A DNA stretch of 64,000 bases from JBBQWS01 sp038210415 (GCA_038210415.1 JBBQWS010000013.1:1-64000); one strand, 5' to 3'. Positions 35,524 to 44,555 are shown, counted from the first letter of the stretch. Program-made: numbers and translations. The notes: a model not told the origin generated them from the letters alone.

Positions 35524-37567
35524 CAAGCCCGGATTCGTACGCTCGGAGCGAACTGCTCAGGGCCGCCGGGTCGGTCACCGGCAGGTCGCAGACAAATCCC
35601 CGGCAGACGTACGCCGCAGCCGCTCCGTCGACGAGCGGACGGCTGCTGAGCAGCGGCACGACGGTGGTCGCCGGCGATCCCGGTTCGGCCACGGCGACGA
35701 CCAGACCTGGAGCGGTTCCCCGGAAAGCCGCGCGACGCAGGGCCGCGGTGGCCGGGTCGCCGGCCGCCCCAACCACGGCCACCTCGCGGGGCCCATCGAG
35801 CGCCGCCTGCGCCACAGCCAGCCCCCAGCCGGCGAACCGGGGATAGCGCCGGGCCAGCACCGCGTAGCCGGCAAGGGCGGCCTCGGCCGCCGCGCGGTGC
35901 CGGGCCGAACCCGTGTAGGCGGAGTAGCTCAGCAGGGCGCCCGCCGCCGCCGCCGGACCGGACGGCGTCGCGTTGTCGGTCGGGTCCTGCGGACGCCGCA
36001 GTAGCGCCTCGGCATCGGCGGCCGTGTCGAAGAACCCGCCCTCCGGATCGGCGAACCACTCGAGCACGGAGTCGAGCAGCCGCCCGGCCGTCTGCAACCA
36101 CGAAGGCTCGCCCGTCGCCGCGTACAAGGCGAGGAAGCCCTCGGCGACGTCGGCCTGGTCCTCGAGCACGCCCGCATGACGCCCGGCGACGCCGTCGCGG
36201 CTCACCCGGACGACCCGCGGCCCACGGCCGTCGGCATCCAGGTGCACCGACACCAGGAGCTGCGCCGCCATGACAGCCGCGTCGACCCAGTCAGGGCGTT
36301 CGAAGATCGCACCCGCGTCAGCGAGTGCGGCGACCGCCAAGCCGTTCCAGGCGGCCACGACCTTGTCGTCGCGGGCCGGCTGGACCCGAGTGCCGCGGGC
36401 CGCGAAGAGCTGGGCCCGCAACACGACCCAGCGCTCGACGTCGACGGGGTCGGCCAACAGCTGCAGCACCGAGGACCCGTGCTCGAACGTCCCGCGGGCC
36501 GTCACCTGCAAGAGCTCAGCCACCCACCGGCCGTCGACCGTGCCGAGGACCTCGACCAGCTGGTCGGGAGTCCAGACGTAGGCCCGGCCCTCGTCGCCCT
36601 CGCTGTCGGCGTCGAGTGCGGAGGCGAATCCACCCTGCTCGGTGCGCAGGTCGCGCAGCAGGAACTCCGCCGTCTCGCGGACCACCCGCTCGGCCAGCGG
36701 CGAGCCCGTCGCGCGCCACCAGTGGGCGTAGACCCGAAGGAGCAAGGCGTTGTCGTACAACATCTTCTCGAAGTGCGGCACGACCCAGTCCGAGTCGACG
36801 CTGTATCGGGCGAAGCCCCCGCCAAGCTGGTCGTAGAGGCCGCCGCGAGCCATGCCCTCGCACGTGCGGTCGACCATGGTCAGCGCCTGCGGCGACCCGG
36901 TGACGGCGTGGTGGCGGAGCAGGAACTCGAGCACCATCGACGGCGGGAACTTGGGCGCCCCGCCGAACCCGCCCCGCGTCGCGTCGAACGTGGCGGCCAG
37001 CGCGTGCACTGCCTGGACGAGATCGTCCTCGGTCGGCGACCCGCCGTCGGAGAGCTCCGTCAGCCCGCGTCGCTCGGCGAGCCGCGCGGCGATGCCTTCC
37101 GCGGCGGCCTCGACGCCACCGCGGTTGGACGCCCACTGCTCGGCCACCGCGCTGAGCACCTGCGTGAATGACGGCATGCCGTGGCGCGGCGCCGGGGGGA
37201 AGTACGTCCCGGCGTAGAACGGCTCCGCCGCCGGGGTCAGCAGGACAGTCATCGGCCAGCCCCCCTGACCGGTCATCGCCTGCACGGCCTCCATGTAGAC
37301 GGCGTCGACGTCAGGGCGTTCCTCACGATCGACCTTCACGTTGACGAAGTGCTCGTTCATGACCGCAGCGGTCGCCGGGTCCTCGAACGACTCGTGTGCC
37401 ATCACGTGGCACCAGTGGCAGGCCGCGTAGCCCACGGACAGCAGCACCGGCACGCCGCGGACCTCGGCCTCGGCGAACGCCTCGGCGCCCCACTCCTGCC
37501 AGTCGACCGGGTTGTCCTTGTGCTGCAACAGGTACGGCGACGTCGCGTCGGCGAGGCGGTTCGGCAT
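35519..37567 (-). CDS. Thioredoxin-domain protein of the YyaL/spermatogenesis-associated family (DUF255)
   Basis: A 682-residue protein. The N-terminal DUF255 thioredoxin-like domain starts NRLADATSPYLLQHKDNPVDW and has the redox pair in SVGYAACHWCHVMAHESF. The rest is an alpha/alpha-toroid like those of N-acylglucosamine epimerases and glycosidases (GGLYDQLGGGFARYSVDSDW, VAAWNGLAVAALADAG). Function is not settled in any bacterium I know. ATG 37567 matches the nearly invariant family start. The M. tuberculosis relative lies in the same neighbourhood (Rv1084). Confidence 0.93.
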   Translation of the reverse strand: MPNRLADATSPYLLQHKDNPVDWQEWGAEAFAEAEVRGVPVLLSVGYAACHWCHVMAHESFEDPATAAVMNEHFVNVKVDREERPDVDAVYMEAVQAMTGQGGWPMTVLLTPAAEPFYAGTYFPPAPRHGMPSFTQVLSAVAEQWASNRGGVEAAAEGIAARLAERRGLTELSDGGSPTEDDLVQAVHALAATFDATRGGFGGAPKFPPSMVLEFLLRHHAVTGSPQALTMVDRTCEGMARGGLYDQLGGGFARYSVDSDWVVPHFEKMLYDNALLLRVYAHWWRATGSPLAERVVRETAEFLLRDLRTEQGGFASALDADSEGDEGRAYVWTPDQLVEVLGTVDGRWVAELLQVTARGTFEHGSSVLQLLADPVDVERWVVLRAQLFAARGTRVQPARDDKVVAAWNGLAVAALADAGAIFERPDWVDAAVMAAQLLVSVHLDADGRGPRVVRVSRDGVAGRHAGVLEDQADVAEGFLALYAATGEPSWLQTAGRLLDSVLEWFADPEGGFFDTAADAEALLRRPQDPTDNATPSGPAAAAGALLSYSAYTGSARHRAAAEAALAGYAVLARRYPRFAGWGLAVAQAALDGPREVAVVGAAGDPATAALRRAAFRGTAPGLVVAVAEPGSPATTVVPLLSSRPLVDGAAAAYVCRGFVCDLPVTDPAALSSSLRAYESGLA

Positions 37568-37586
37568 CTGCCCATCCTCCCCCCTC

Positions 37587-37606
37587 CGTGTTGATCTTGA
37601 GATCAA
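37587..37606. repeat. Short palindrome related to the 47.9 kb inverted repeat
   Basis: CGTGTTGATCTTGA (37587-37600) is identical to the first 14 bases of the large inverted repeat at 47859. Here TTGATCT (37591-37597) pairs with AGATCAA (37600-37606) around two bases. It lies between the stop of the DUF3817 gene and the start of the YyaL-type gene. Confidence 0.6.
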
Positions 37607-37926
37607 CCCGGCGGGGCGGGCTCGGAAGCGAGCTGGACGACCACCTCGGCCGACACCTTGCGCTCCATCACGAACGACATGAACGGGATCGTCCCGGAGA
37701 CCATGATCAGCAACGTCCGGGGCAGCGACCACTTGGTGTACCGCGAGAGGTCGTACGTCAGCAGGACGTAGACGAAGAACAGGAAGCCGTGGATCGGCGA
37801 CACGATCTCGGACAGCCCCGGCGAGTCGGCCAGGTAGTGCAGCGGAACCGCGACGAAGACCAGCACGAGCAACATGACGCCGACGAGGTAGGCCAGGACG
37901 CGGTAGCGGAGCAGCGCTGATTTCAC
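37603..37926 (-). CDS. DUF3817 small membrane protein
   Basis: A 107-residue protein with three transmembrane helices (LAYLVGVMLLVLVFVAVPL, HGFLFFVYVLLTYDLSRY, LLIMVSGTIPFMSFVMER). The sequence LRYRVLAYLVGV near the start and the FVMERKV end are typical of DUF3817, which in some proteins is fused to transporters. Function is unknown. It lies 10 bases after SURF1 on the same strand and probably shares its transcript. Confidence 0.85.
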   Translation of the reverse strand: MKSALLRYRVLAYLVGVMLLVLVFVAVPLHYLADSPGLSEIVSPIHGFLFFVYVLLTYDLSRYTKWSLPRTLLIMVSGTIPFMSFVMERKVSAEVVVQLASEPAPPG

Positions 37927-37936
37927 AGGCTCAAGC

Positions 37937-38635
37937 CTAACCTTCGGCCAACCGGTCCCTCACCAGCCGGTACCAGAAGAACAGCGCGAACAACCCGAAG
38001 GCCCACCACAGCGCGACGTAGCCAGCGTGCTGCCAGACGTACCCGGGCGGCGTGTCCGGCACCGCCGGCGACGGCACGAGCGCCAACGCGGACGAAGCCG
38101 GCGGCTGCTGCGTGCGGAGCACGACGTACCCGTCGTACAACGGGTACGGAACCCGCGTCAGCAGGTCGACCGGACTCGCCGCAGCCAGCTCGACCGCGCC
38201 TGCCGCGACGGCACCCGCCGACGGCTCGGACGGCTGAAGCCGGCCGGTCACCTCGACGGGGCCGGTCGGCGGTGCCGGCAGCGGGGCACCGGCCGGAAGC
38301 CGCCCGCGGACGACCAGGACCCCCGGCTGCGCCGCCCCCTGGACCCGGAGGACGGTGAGCAGCCAGGGGTCACCGTCGCGCCGCGTCACGGTGAGCTGCT
38401 GCGCCGGGTCGTAGCTCCCCAGCACCGTCACGAGCCGACCAGCGGCGGCACTCGGCAGCGAGCCGTCGACCTGCGTCAGCGTGGCCATCGGCACCGGCGC
38501 CGGGTCGACCGTAGGCGCGTCGAAGGCCCGGGTGCGGTCGAGCTGCCACAACCCCAGCCACGCGCAGGCCGCGACAGCAGCGACCGTCGCGACGTGCAGC
38601 GCCAGCAGCGGTGGGGCGAGGAACCGACGGAGCAC
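37937..38635 (-). CDS. SURF1-family cytochrome oxidase biogenesis protein
   Basis: A 232-residue membrane protein with an N-terminal and a C-terminal transmembrane helix (LALHVATVAAVAACAWLGLW and YVALWWAFGLFALFFWYRLV). The middle is a periplasmic domain with LGLWQLDRTRAF, VTVLGSYDP and GVLVVRGRLPAG, all SURF1 features. SURF1 proteins assist haem a insertion into aa3-type oxidase. GTG at 38635 was chosen to start just before the first helix; upstream in-frame codons are not family-like. The DUF3817 gene follows on the same strand. Confidence 0.88.
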   Translation of the reverse strand: MLRRFLAPPLLALHVATVAAVAACAWLGLWQLDRTRAFDAPTVDPAPVPMATLTQVDGSLPSAAAGRLVTVLGSYDPAQQLTVTRRDGDPWLLTVLRVQGAAQPGVLVVRGRLPAGAPLPAPPTGPVEVTGRLQPSEPSAGAVAAGAVELAAASPVDLLTRVPYPLYDGYVVLRTQQPPASSALALVPSPAVPDTPPGYVWQHAGYVALWWAFGLFALFFWYRLVRDRLAEG

Positions 38636-38666
38636 CGGCCCATCCTCCCCGATCGGGTTCCCCCGA

Positions 38667-39236
38667 TCAGCACGGGCCGCCCGGACCGGCGCCGAGGTCC
38701 AGGACGTACAGGTCGTCCGGCGCCGCAATCCCGTCCGGCCGGATGCCGGTGCCGGGCCGCCCGGTCGGACGGAAGCCCACCCCTCTCGCAAGCCGGACCG
38801 ACGGAAGGTTGTCAGGCTCGATCTCGGCGAACAACGTCGTGAGTCCCAGCGCCTCGTGGGCCCACCGGGCCGCGAGGGCGGCACCCGTTCGAGCCACCCC
38901 CGTGCCGCGGGCGAACGGCGCGGAGATCCAGGCCAGCTTCGCCGTCGGCCCGTCGAACGTGTGCAGCCGGATCAGCGCGAGCGCCGGACCCTCGACCCCT
39001 GCGGACACCGCGAAGTCGGCCGCGCGACCACCCAGCCACGCCGCCTCGTGGCTCTCGACGAACCCGTCAATCGCCTCGTCGGTGCCGTCCAGCTCCCACA
39101 GCCAGGCGCGTACGTCCGGGTCGGCGAAGACGGCCCGGAGCGTCGCAGTGTCACCCGCGTCGCGGCGCAGGCCGCGCAGGACATACCCGTCGCCCTCGAC
39201 CAACGGCGGCCGGGCCGGCAGTGGAGGAAGATACAT
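38667..39236 (-). CDS. GNAT-family N-acetyltransferase
   Basis: A 189-residue acetyltransferase of the RimJ/RimL type. It has YVLRGLRRDAGDTATLRAVF, the CoA-binding ISAPFARGTGVARTGAALA motif and EIEPDNLPSVRLARGVGFRPTG. The substrate is unknown; members modify ribosomal proteins, antibiotics or small amines. ATG 39236 precedes the first conserved strand. It is divergent from arfB with 73 bases between and followed 31 bases on by SURF1. Confidence 0.85.
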   Translation of the reverse strand: MYLPPLPARPPLVEGDGYVLRGLRRDAGDTATLRAVFADPDVRAWLWELDGTDEAIDGFVESHEAAWLGGRAADFAVSAGVEGPALALIRLHTFDGPTAKLAWISAPFARGTGVARTGAALAARWAHEALGLTTLFAEIEPDNLPSVRLARGVGFRPTGRPGTGIRPDGIAAPDDLYVLDLGAGPGGPC

Positions 39237-39309
39237 CCGCCCAGCCTGCCACGGACTCGACACTGGAAACCTCAGGCATCCGTCCGGCGACCTCGGGCAT
39301 GCTGGAACC

Positions 39310-39735
39310 ATGCCCGGACCGCTGCACGTACGAGGCTCCGTGGTGATCCCGGAGGGCGAGCTGTCGTGGCGCTTCTCGCGCTCTTCCGGTCCCGGCGGTC
39401 AGGGGGTCAACACGACCGACTCGCGGGTCGAGCTCAGCTTCGACGTCGCCCGCTCGACGGCGCTGGGTCCGACCCAGCGCGAACGGGCGCTCGGGCGGCT
39501 CGCCGGGCGGCTCGTCGACGGGGTGCTCACCATCGCGGCGTCCGAGCACCGTTCCCAGCTGCGGAACCGGGAGGCGGCCGAGCAACGGCTCGCCGGCGAG
39601 CTGGCCGCGGCCATCGCGCCACCTCCTCGACCGCGCCGCCCCACCAAGGCCAGCAAGGCATCCGTCCAACGGCGCCTGGACGCGAAGAAGCACCGCGCCG
39701 ACATCAAGCGCATGCGCCGCCCCGACGACCACTAG
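39310..39735 (+). CDS. arfB: Alternative ribosome-rescue factor ArfB
   Basis: A 141-residue stop-codon-independent peptide release protein that frees stalled ribosomes. The catalytic GGQ is at residues 29-31 in SSGPGGQGVNTTDSR. The basic C-terminal tail (RRPTKASKASVQRRLDAKKH) would enter the empty mRNA channel, as in ArfB. Its length excludes ordinary release factors, which carry a codon-recognition domain. Confidence 0.93.
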   Translation: MPGPLHVRGSVVIPEGELSWRFSRSSGPGGQGVNTTDSRVELSFDVARSTALGPTQRERALGRLAGRLVDGVLTIAASEHRSQLRNREAAEQRLAGELAAAIAPPPRPRRPTKASKASVQRRLDAKKHRADIKRMRRPDDH

Positions 39736-39779
39736 GCCCCCGGCTGTCGCCCAGGTCGGCCGTACGGCACGATCAGGGC

Positions 39780-40586
39780 ATGGAGCCCACCCTCGCCGTC
39801 CCGACCGAGTCCGCGACCCTGCCCAGCGGGCGGGCGATGCCGCTGCTCGGCTTCGGCACCTGGCAGCTCACCGGGGCCGAGGCCTTCGCAGCGACCGGTT
39901 GGGCTCTGGCTGCCGGGTACCGCCATCTCGACACCGCCACGGTCTACGACAACGAGGACCAGGTCGGTGCCGCGCTGGCCGCCAGCGGCGTGCCTCGCGA
40001 CCAGGTGTTCATCACGACGAAGGTGCCGCCGAACCGGGCCGGCGAGGAGGGCGCCACCATCGGGACGAGCCTCGAGCGGTTGCGTACCGACCGCGTGGAC
40101 CTGTGGCTGATCCACTGGACACCCGAGGAGGACACCCCTGGGGCGGGCGTCGGCGTCGACCTGTGGTGCGCGTTGATCGACCACCAGGAGCAGGGGTTCG
40201 CCGTCGACATCGGGGTCAGCAACTACTCGCTGGACCAGATCGACGAGCTCGCCAAGGCGACCGGCGTGACCCCGGCGGTTAACCAGATCGAGTGGAGCCC
40301 GCTGCTGTTCGACGCCCGGGTGCTGGCCGGGCACCGCAGTCGCGGCATCGTGCTCGAGGGCTACAGCGGTCTACGCGGCGGGACGCTCGAGCACCCGGTG
40401 ATCGTCGAGGTAGCCGCGCGGCTCGGCCGCACGCCTGCGCAGGTGATAATCCGTTGGCACCTGCAGCACGGCGTGGTGGCGATCCCGAAGTCTCGCGAGG
40501 AGCAGCGGATCCGTTCGAACGCCGACGTCGGATCGTTCGCGCTGACCCCTGACGACATGGCTGCCCTGGACGCGCTCGGCGGCTAG
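39780..40586 (+). CDS. Aldo/keto reductase
   Basis: A 268-residue NADPH-dependent reductase. The catalytic tetrad is visible: Asp in YRHLDTATVY, Tyr in the same segment, Lys in ITTKVPPN and His in DLWLIHWTPEE. IGVSNYSLDQIDEL and VVAIPKSREEQRIRSNADV are the second and third family signatures. It belongs near 2,5-diketo-gluconate reductase-like enzymes; the physiological substrate is unknown. It follows arfB by 44 bases and its stop overlaps a convergent small gene by four bases. Confidence 0.93.
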   Translation: MEPTLAVPTESATLPSGRAMPLLGFGTWQLTGAEAFAATGWALAAGYRHLDTATVYDNEDQVGAALAASGVPRDQVFITTKVPPNRAGEEGATIGTSLERLRTDRVDLWLIHWTPEEDTPGAGVGVDLWCALIDHQEQGFAVDIGVSNYSLDQIDELAKATGVTPAVNQIEWSPLLFDARVLAGHRSRGIVLEGYSGLRGGTLEHPVIVEVAARLGRTPAQVIIRWHLQHGVVAIPKSREEQRIRSNADVGSFALTPDDMAALDALGG

Positions 40587-40828
40587 CCGCTCTCGGCCCC
40601 CTGGCTGCTCTGCGCGCCGGAGTCGATCGGGGGAGCCTGCCTCGGGGCCTGCGGCGGCAGCTTGCGCAGCTGCTTGACGAACGAGCGCAGCAGGAACACC
40701 ACGGCGACGACCATGACCGCCACCACAGCGGAGCCGATCAGACCCGGGCTGACCGTGTCGTCGTTGAGCACCGCGGCGTGACCGTCGCCGGTCAGTACGG
40801 CCAGCCCGAGCCCACCGAGGACGCCCAT
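40583..40828 (-). CDS. Small single-helix membrane protein
   Basis: An 81-residue protein with an N-terminal hydrophobic stretch, one clear transmembrane helix (GLIGSAVVAVMVVAVVFLLRSF) and a Pro/Gln/Ser-rich cytoplasmic tail. The family is not recognised with certainty; similar small proteins follow mca in actinobacteria. It starts three bases after the mca stop and so is probably co-translated with it. Confidence 0.7.
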   Translation of the reverse strand: MGVLGGLGLAVLTGDGHAAVLNDDTVSPGLIGSAVVAVMVVAVVFLLRSFVKQLRKLPPQAPRQAPPIDSGAQSSQGAESG

Positions 40829-40831
40829 CGG

Positions 40832-41713
40832 CTAGGCCTCGACCCGCACGCCGATGCCGGCGAACAGGTCGTCCTCGGGCAGCTCGCTGCGGACGTGCGA
40901 CCGCGCGAGCTGGTAGTCCTCGGTGGGCCAGGCCAGCCGCTGCAGCTCCGTCGGGAGGGCGAACCACGGCCCCTCGGGGTCGACCTGGGTGGCGTGCGCC
41001 TTGAGTGCCTCGTCGCGAACCGCGAAGAAGTCGGCGCACTCGATGGACGTGGTGAGCCGTTCGGCGTCGCCCGGAACGTCCTCCCACGCGTCGAGCCACT
41101 TCGCGAACGGGGACTCGACCTCGGCCGCGAGGGCCGCCTCGTGCAGCGCCACGAGCCGCCGCTTGTGGAAGGTGAGGTGGTAGTAGAGCTTCAGTGGCTG
41201 CCATGGGTCGCCGGTGCCGGGGTAGCGGTCGGGGTCACCGGCCGCCTCGAAGGCCTCGACCGAGACGTCGTGGGTCTTGATGTGGTCAGGGTGCGGGTAG
41301 CCGCCCTTCTCGTCGTACGTCAGCACGACGTGGGGCCGGAACTCGCGCACGATGCGGACCAGCGGCTCGGACGCCTGCTCAAGGGGGACGAGGGCGAAGC
41401 AGCCGTCCGGCAACGGCGGCAGCGGGTCGCCCTCGGGCAGCCCGGAGTCGTGGAATCCCAGCCAGGCGTGCTGGACCCCGAGGATGTCACGAGCCGCGTG
41501 CATCTCCCGCTGGCGTACGGCAGCGAGGTCGGCGAGCACGACGGGGTCGGCGGCAAGCGCCGGGTTGAGCACGTCGCCGCGCTCGCCGCCGGTGCAGCTC
41601 ACGACGAGGACGTCGACGCCCTGCTGGACGTAGCGGGCCATCGTCGCGGCGCCCTTGCTGGACTCGTCGTCGGGATGCGCATGTACGGCGAGAAGCCGCA
41701 ACGTCTCAGTCAC
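40832..41713 (-). CDS. mca: Mycothiol S-conjugate amidase
   Basis: A 293-residue zinc amidase cleaving mycothiol S-conjugates into glucosaminyl-inositol and a mercapturic acid for export. The zinc motif is VHAHPDDESSKGA (His13, Asp16), with YPHPDHIKTHD supplying the third ligand. TCTGGERGDVLNP is diagnostic of the Mca/MshB family. Length and the EVESPFAKWLDAWED region favour Mca over MshB. It marks the organism as a mycothiol producer. The neighbouring DUF4307 gene is divergent, as in mycobacteria. Confidence 0.95.
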   Translation of the reverse strand: MTETLRLLAVHAHPDDESSKGAATMARYVQQGVDVLVVSCTGGERGDVLNPALAADPVVLADLAAVRQREMHAARDILGVQHAWLGFHDSGLPEGDPLPPLPDGCFALVPLEQASEPLVRIVREFRPHVVLTYDEKGGYPHPDHIKTHDVSVEAFEAAGDPDRYPGTGDPWQPLKLYYHLTFHKRRLVALHEAALAAEVESPFAKWLDAWEDVPGDAERLTTSIECADFFAVRDEALKAHATQVDPEGPWFALPTELQRLAWPTEDYQLARSHVRSELPEDDLFAGIGVRVEA

Positions 41714-41795
41714 GCAGAGTCTCCAGGGCGAGGAGTGGGTTGGTCAGGGACACTAGTCTCACAAGTAAACCCGACAGACACGAGGTGGATTCCCC

Positions 41796-42200
41796 GTGGG
41801 CGACCAGGCCCCGCGCGACGCCCGCTACGGGCGACGGCCGGCCGACCCCCAGCAGACCCGTCGACGGGCCCTTGCGGGGGTCGCCGGCTTCGTCGTCGTC
41901 GTGGCTGGGTACGCCTGGTGGGTCCAGGCGACCAAGGTGCAGCTCGACTACGTGGTCTCCAGCTACACCGTGACCGACGACAGGTCGGTCGACGTCGTGT
42001 TCAGCCTCACCAAGGACCCAGCGGCCATCGCGGTCTGCCGGGTCGTCGCCCAGAACCGGTACCAGGAGGTCGTCGGCACGATCGACGTGACCGTTCCCGC
42101 CGGCCCCGGTTCGGGGAACGCCCAGCACACCGCGCGAGTGCCCACCCGCGAGCGAGCGATCGTAGGCACCATCCAGTCCTGTCAGCTCCGAGCCAGCTGA
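41796..42200 (+). CDS. DUF4307 membrane protein
   Basis: A 134-residue protein with a charged N-terminus, one transmembrane helix (ALAGVAGFVVVVAGYAWWV) and an extracytoplasmic beta domain containing VDVVFSLTKDPAAIAVCRVVAQN. These are features of DUF4307, found between mca and greA across actinobacteria. GTG at 41796 has GAGGTGG about eight bases upstream. Function is unknown. Confidence 0.88.
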   Translation: MGDQAPRDARYGRRPADPQQTRRRALAGVAGFVVVVAGYAWWVQATKVQLDYVVSSYTVTDDRSVDVVFSLTKDPAAIAVCRVVAQNRYQEVVGTIDVTVPAGPGSGNAQHTARVPTRERAIVGTIQSCQLRAS

Positions 42201-42270
42201 CCTCCGAGCCTGACCCGCCGGTTGGGTTAGCCTGATCGCTTGCTCGTCCCCCCTTCGCTAGGAGTTCACC

Positions 42271-42762
42271 GTGGTTACGACCTGGCTCTCCCAGGACGCC
42301 TTCGACCGGCTGCGGGCGGAGTACGACCGGTTGTCCGGACCGGGGCGCAGCGAGATCGCCAAGAAGATCGAGGCGGCCCGCGAGGAGGGCGACCTCAAGG
42401 AGAACGGCGGCTACCACGCAGCCAAGGAGGAGCAGGGCAAGATGGAGGCCCGGATCCGCCAGCTGCGTCAGCTGCTCGAGAACGCCCAGGTCGGCGACGC
42501 CCCGGCGGCGGACGGCACCGTCAAGGGTGGCATGGTCGTCAGCGTCCGGTTCATCGGTGGTGCCGCGGACGGCGACACCGAGAGCTTCCTGCTCGGCTCG
42601 CGCGAGCAGGCCGGCGACCACGACGTGAGCGTCTTCTCGCCGCAGTCGCCGCTCGGCGGCGCCGTGCTCGACCAGGCGGTCGGCTCGCAGGCCACGTACT
42701 CGCTGCCCAACGGCAACAAGCTCACCGTGGAGATCCTCGACGCCCAGCCGTTCACCGGCTGA
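42271..42762 (+). CDS. greA: Transcription elongation factor GreA
   Basis: A 163-residue factor that enters the RNA polymerase secondary channel to rescue backtracked complexes. The N-terminal coiled coil has the acidic tip in AREEGDLKENGGYHAAKEEQ and the C-terminal FKBP-like domain contains SPLGGAVLDQAVGSQATYSLPNG. AGGAG at 42260-42264 fixes GTG 42271. It follows the DUF4307 gene by 70 bases. Confidence 0.96.
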   Translation: MVTTWLSQDAFDRLRAEYDRLSGPGRSEIAKKIEAAREEGDLKENGGYHAAKEEQGKMEARIRQLRQLLENAQVGDAPAADGTVKGGMVVSVRFIGGAADGDTESFLLGSREQAGDHDVSVFSPQSPLGGAVLDQAVGSQATYSLPNGNKLTVEILDAQPFTG

Positions 42763-42783
42763 CCGCCGACCGACCTCCGGCCG

Positions 42784-43599
42784 TCACCGGCTGGCTGTCC
42801 GGCGGTACTGCCGGCCCGCCAGCGGTACGAACACGACCAGGATCGCGACCGACCAGAGCAGTGTGTAGATCACGGCGTGCTGCAACGGCCACCCGGGCGG
42901 CGGGGGGGTGCCCGCGGGGATGTTGCCGAACAGCTCCCGAGCCGCCTGGGTCACCGTGGAGACCGGGTTCCACTCCGCGAACGTCCGCAGCGGCCCGGGC
43001 AGGGTCCCCACGGGGACGAACGTGTTCGCGATGAACGTCAGCGGGAAGATCACGATGAACGACGCGTTGTTGACCACCTCGGGGCTCGGCGCGAGCAGCC
43101 CGACGAAGGCCATCACCCAGGAGAACGCGTAGGCGAAGGTCAGCAGCAGCAGGAACCCGGCGAGCGCTTCGGGCACCGATGTCCGGATCCGCCAGCCGAC
43201 TGCCAGGCCGGTGAGTGACATGACGACGACCACGATCAGGTTGTTGGCGACGTCGGACATGGTGCGCCCGAGGAGCACCGCGTCCTGGGCCATCGGCAGC
43301 GAGCGGAACCGGTCGATGATGCCCTTCTGCATGTCGTCTGCGAGCCCGGCCCCGGTGATGGTGGCCCCGAAGACGACGGTCTGGGCGAAGATGCCGGCAA
43401 TGAGGAACTCGCGGTACGCCTGAGCGGTGTCGCCGCCACCTGCGACGTTGATCGCGCCCCCGAACACGTAGGCGAACAGCACCACGAACATGATCGGCTG
43501 CAAGGTCGTGAAGACCAGCAGGTCGGGCACCCGCTTGATCTTGATCAGGTTGCGCTTGGCGACGACCGCGCCGTCGCCCAGCGTGGCAAGGATGCTCAT
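42784..43599 (-). CDS. ABC-2 type permease (DrrB-like)
   Basis: A 271-residue exporter permease with six transmembrane helices. Typical DrrB/daunorubicin-type segments are LLVFTTLQPIMFVVLFAYVFGG, IIDRFRSLPMAQDAVLLGRT and FIANTFVPVGTLPGPLRTFAEWNPVS. It is the last gene of an operon starting with the DUF4097 protein and overlaps the ATPase gene by four bases. Cargo is unknown; relatives export drugs, lipids or peptides. Confidence 0.92.
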   Translation of the reverse strand: MSILATLGDGAVVAKRNLIKIKRVPDLLVFTTLQPIMFVVLFAYVFGGAINVAGGGDTAQAYREFLIAGIFAQTVVFGATITGAGLADDMQKGIIDRFRSLPMAQDAVLLGRTMSDVANNLIVVVVMSLTGLAVGWRIRTSVPEALAGFLLLLTFAYAFSWVMAFVGLLAPSPEVVNNASFIVIFPLTFIANTFVPVGTLPGPLRTFAEWNPVSTVTQAARELFGNIPAGTPPPPGWPLQHAVIYTLLWSVAILVVFVPLAGRQYRRTASR

Positions 43600-44555
43600 C
43601 GGGCATCAGCCTCTGCTTCTCGGCCGGTCAGGGACAGGAACACGTCGTCGAGCGTGGGCCGGCGCAGGCTCACGTCGTGAACCTCGATGCCGAGCCCGTC
43701 GAGCTGGCGCAGCGTCTCGACGAGTGCGGCGGAGCCTCGGCTCACCGGCACGGTCACGCGCCTGGCCTGCCGGTCGACGGTGGGTTCGCCGTTGCCGACC
43801 GCAGCGGCCACCGAACGGACGTCGTCGAGCCGGGACGGATCCGCGACGACCAGCTCGAGCCGTTCGCCCCCGACCTGGTCCTTGAGCTCGTCTGCGGTAC
43901 CTCGGGCGATCACCCGGCCGTGGTCGATGACCAGGATCGAGTCGGCCAGCTGGTCGGCCTCCTCGAGGTACTGCGTCGTGAGCAGCAGCGAGGTGCCGCC
44001 GGCGACGAGCTCGGTGATGACGTCCCACATACCGATGCGGCTGCGGGGGTCCAGGCCCGTCGTTGGCTCGTCGAGGAAGAGGACCCTGGGGTCCGCGACG
44101 AGCGCGCCGGCGAGGTCGAGTCGGCGCCGCATGCCGCCCGAGTAGGTCTTGACGGGACGGTCCGCGGCATCGACGAGGTCGAAGCGCTCCAGCAGCTCGC
44201 GGGCCCGCTGAGCCGACCTGGCCCGCCCGAGGTGGTAGAGCCGACCCACCATGTCGAGGTTCTCGAACCCCGTGAGGTACTCGTCGACGGCGGCGTACTG
44301 CCCGGACAACCCCATCGCGCGCCGTACCTCGTCAGGGTGGGAGAGCACGTCGATGCCGGCCACCACCGCCCGACCGGAGTCGGGCTTGAGCAGGGTCGCC
44401 AGGATCCGCACGGCGGTCGTCTTGCCAGCGCCGTTGGGTCCCAGCAGCCCGAGCACCGTGCCTTCCGGCACGCCGAAGCTGACGCCGTCGAGGGCACGGA
44501 CCTTGCCGGAGTCGTAGGTCTTCACCAGGTCTTCGACCAGGATGGCCGCGGTCAT
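43596..44555 (-). CDS. ABC transporter ATP-binding protein (DrrA-like)
   Basis: A 319-residue ATPase. Walker A is GPNGAGKTTA, the signature YSGGMRRRLDLAGAL, Walker B RVLFLDEPTTGLDPRSR, followed by an H-loop TTQYLEEADQLADS. A DrrA-type C-terminal domain (DLKDQVGGERLELVV onward) ends with LRRPTLDDVFLSLTG. It overlaps the permease and DUF2089 genes by four bases each. It pairs with the permease as an exporter. Confidence 0.94.
   Translation of the reverse strand: MTAAILVEDLVKTYDSGKVRALDGVSFGVPEGTVLGLLGPNGAGKTTAVRILATLLKPDSGRAVVAGIDVLSHPDEVRRAMGLSGQYAAVDEYLTGFENLDMVGRLYHLGRARSAQRARELLERFDLVDAADRPVKTYSGGMRRRLDLAGALVADPRVLFLDEPTTGLDPRSRIGMWDVITELVAGGTSLLLTTQYLEEADQLADSILVIDHGRVIARGTADELKDQVGGERLELVVADPSRLDDVRSVAAAVGNGEPTVDRQARRVTVPVSRGSAALVETLRQLDGLGIEVHDVSLRRPTLDDVFLSLTGREAEADAR

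Noticed and set aside
42748..42762. A terminator at the greA end (CAGCCG/CGGCTG)
   Set aside because: The stem is six bp with no U-tract and lies wholly in coding sequence, so it is not better than chance in GC-rich DNA.
43535..43547. A further copy of the TTGATCTTGA repeat
   Set aside because: It lies inside the permease coding sequence and is explained by codons for an Ile-Lys-Ile stretch; no palindromic partner is present.
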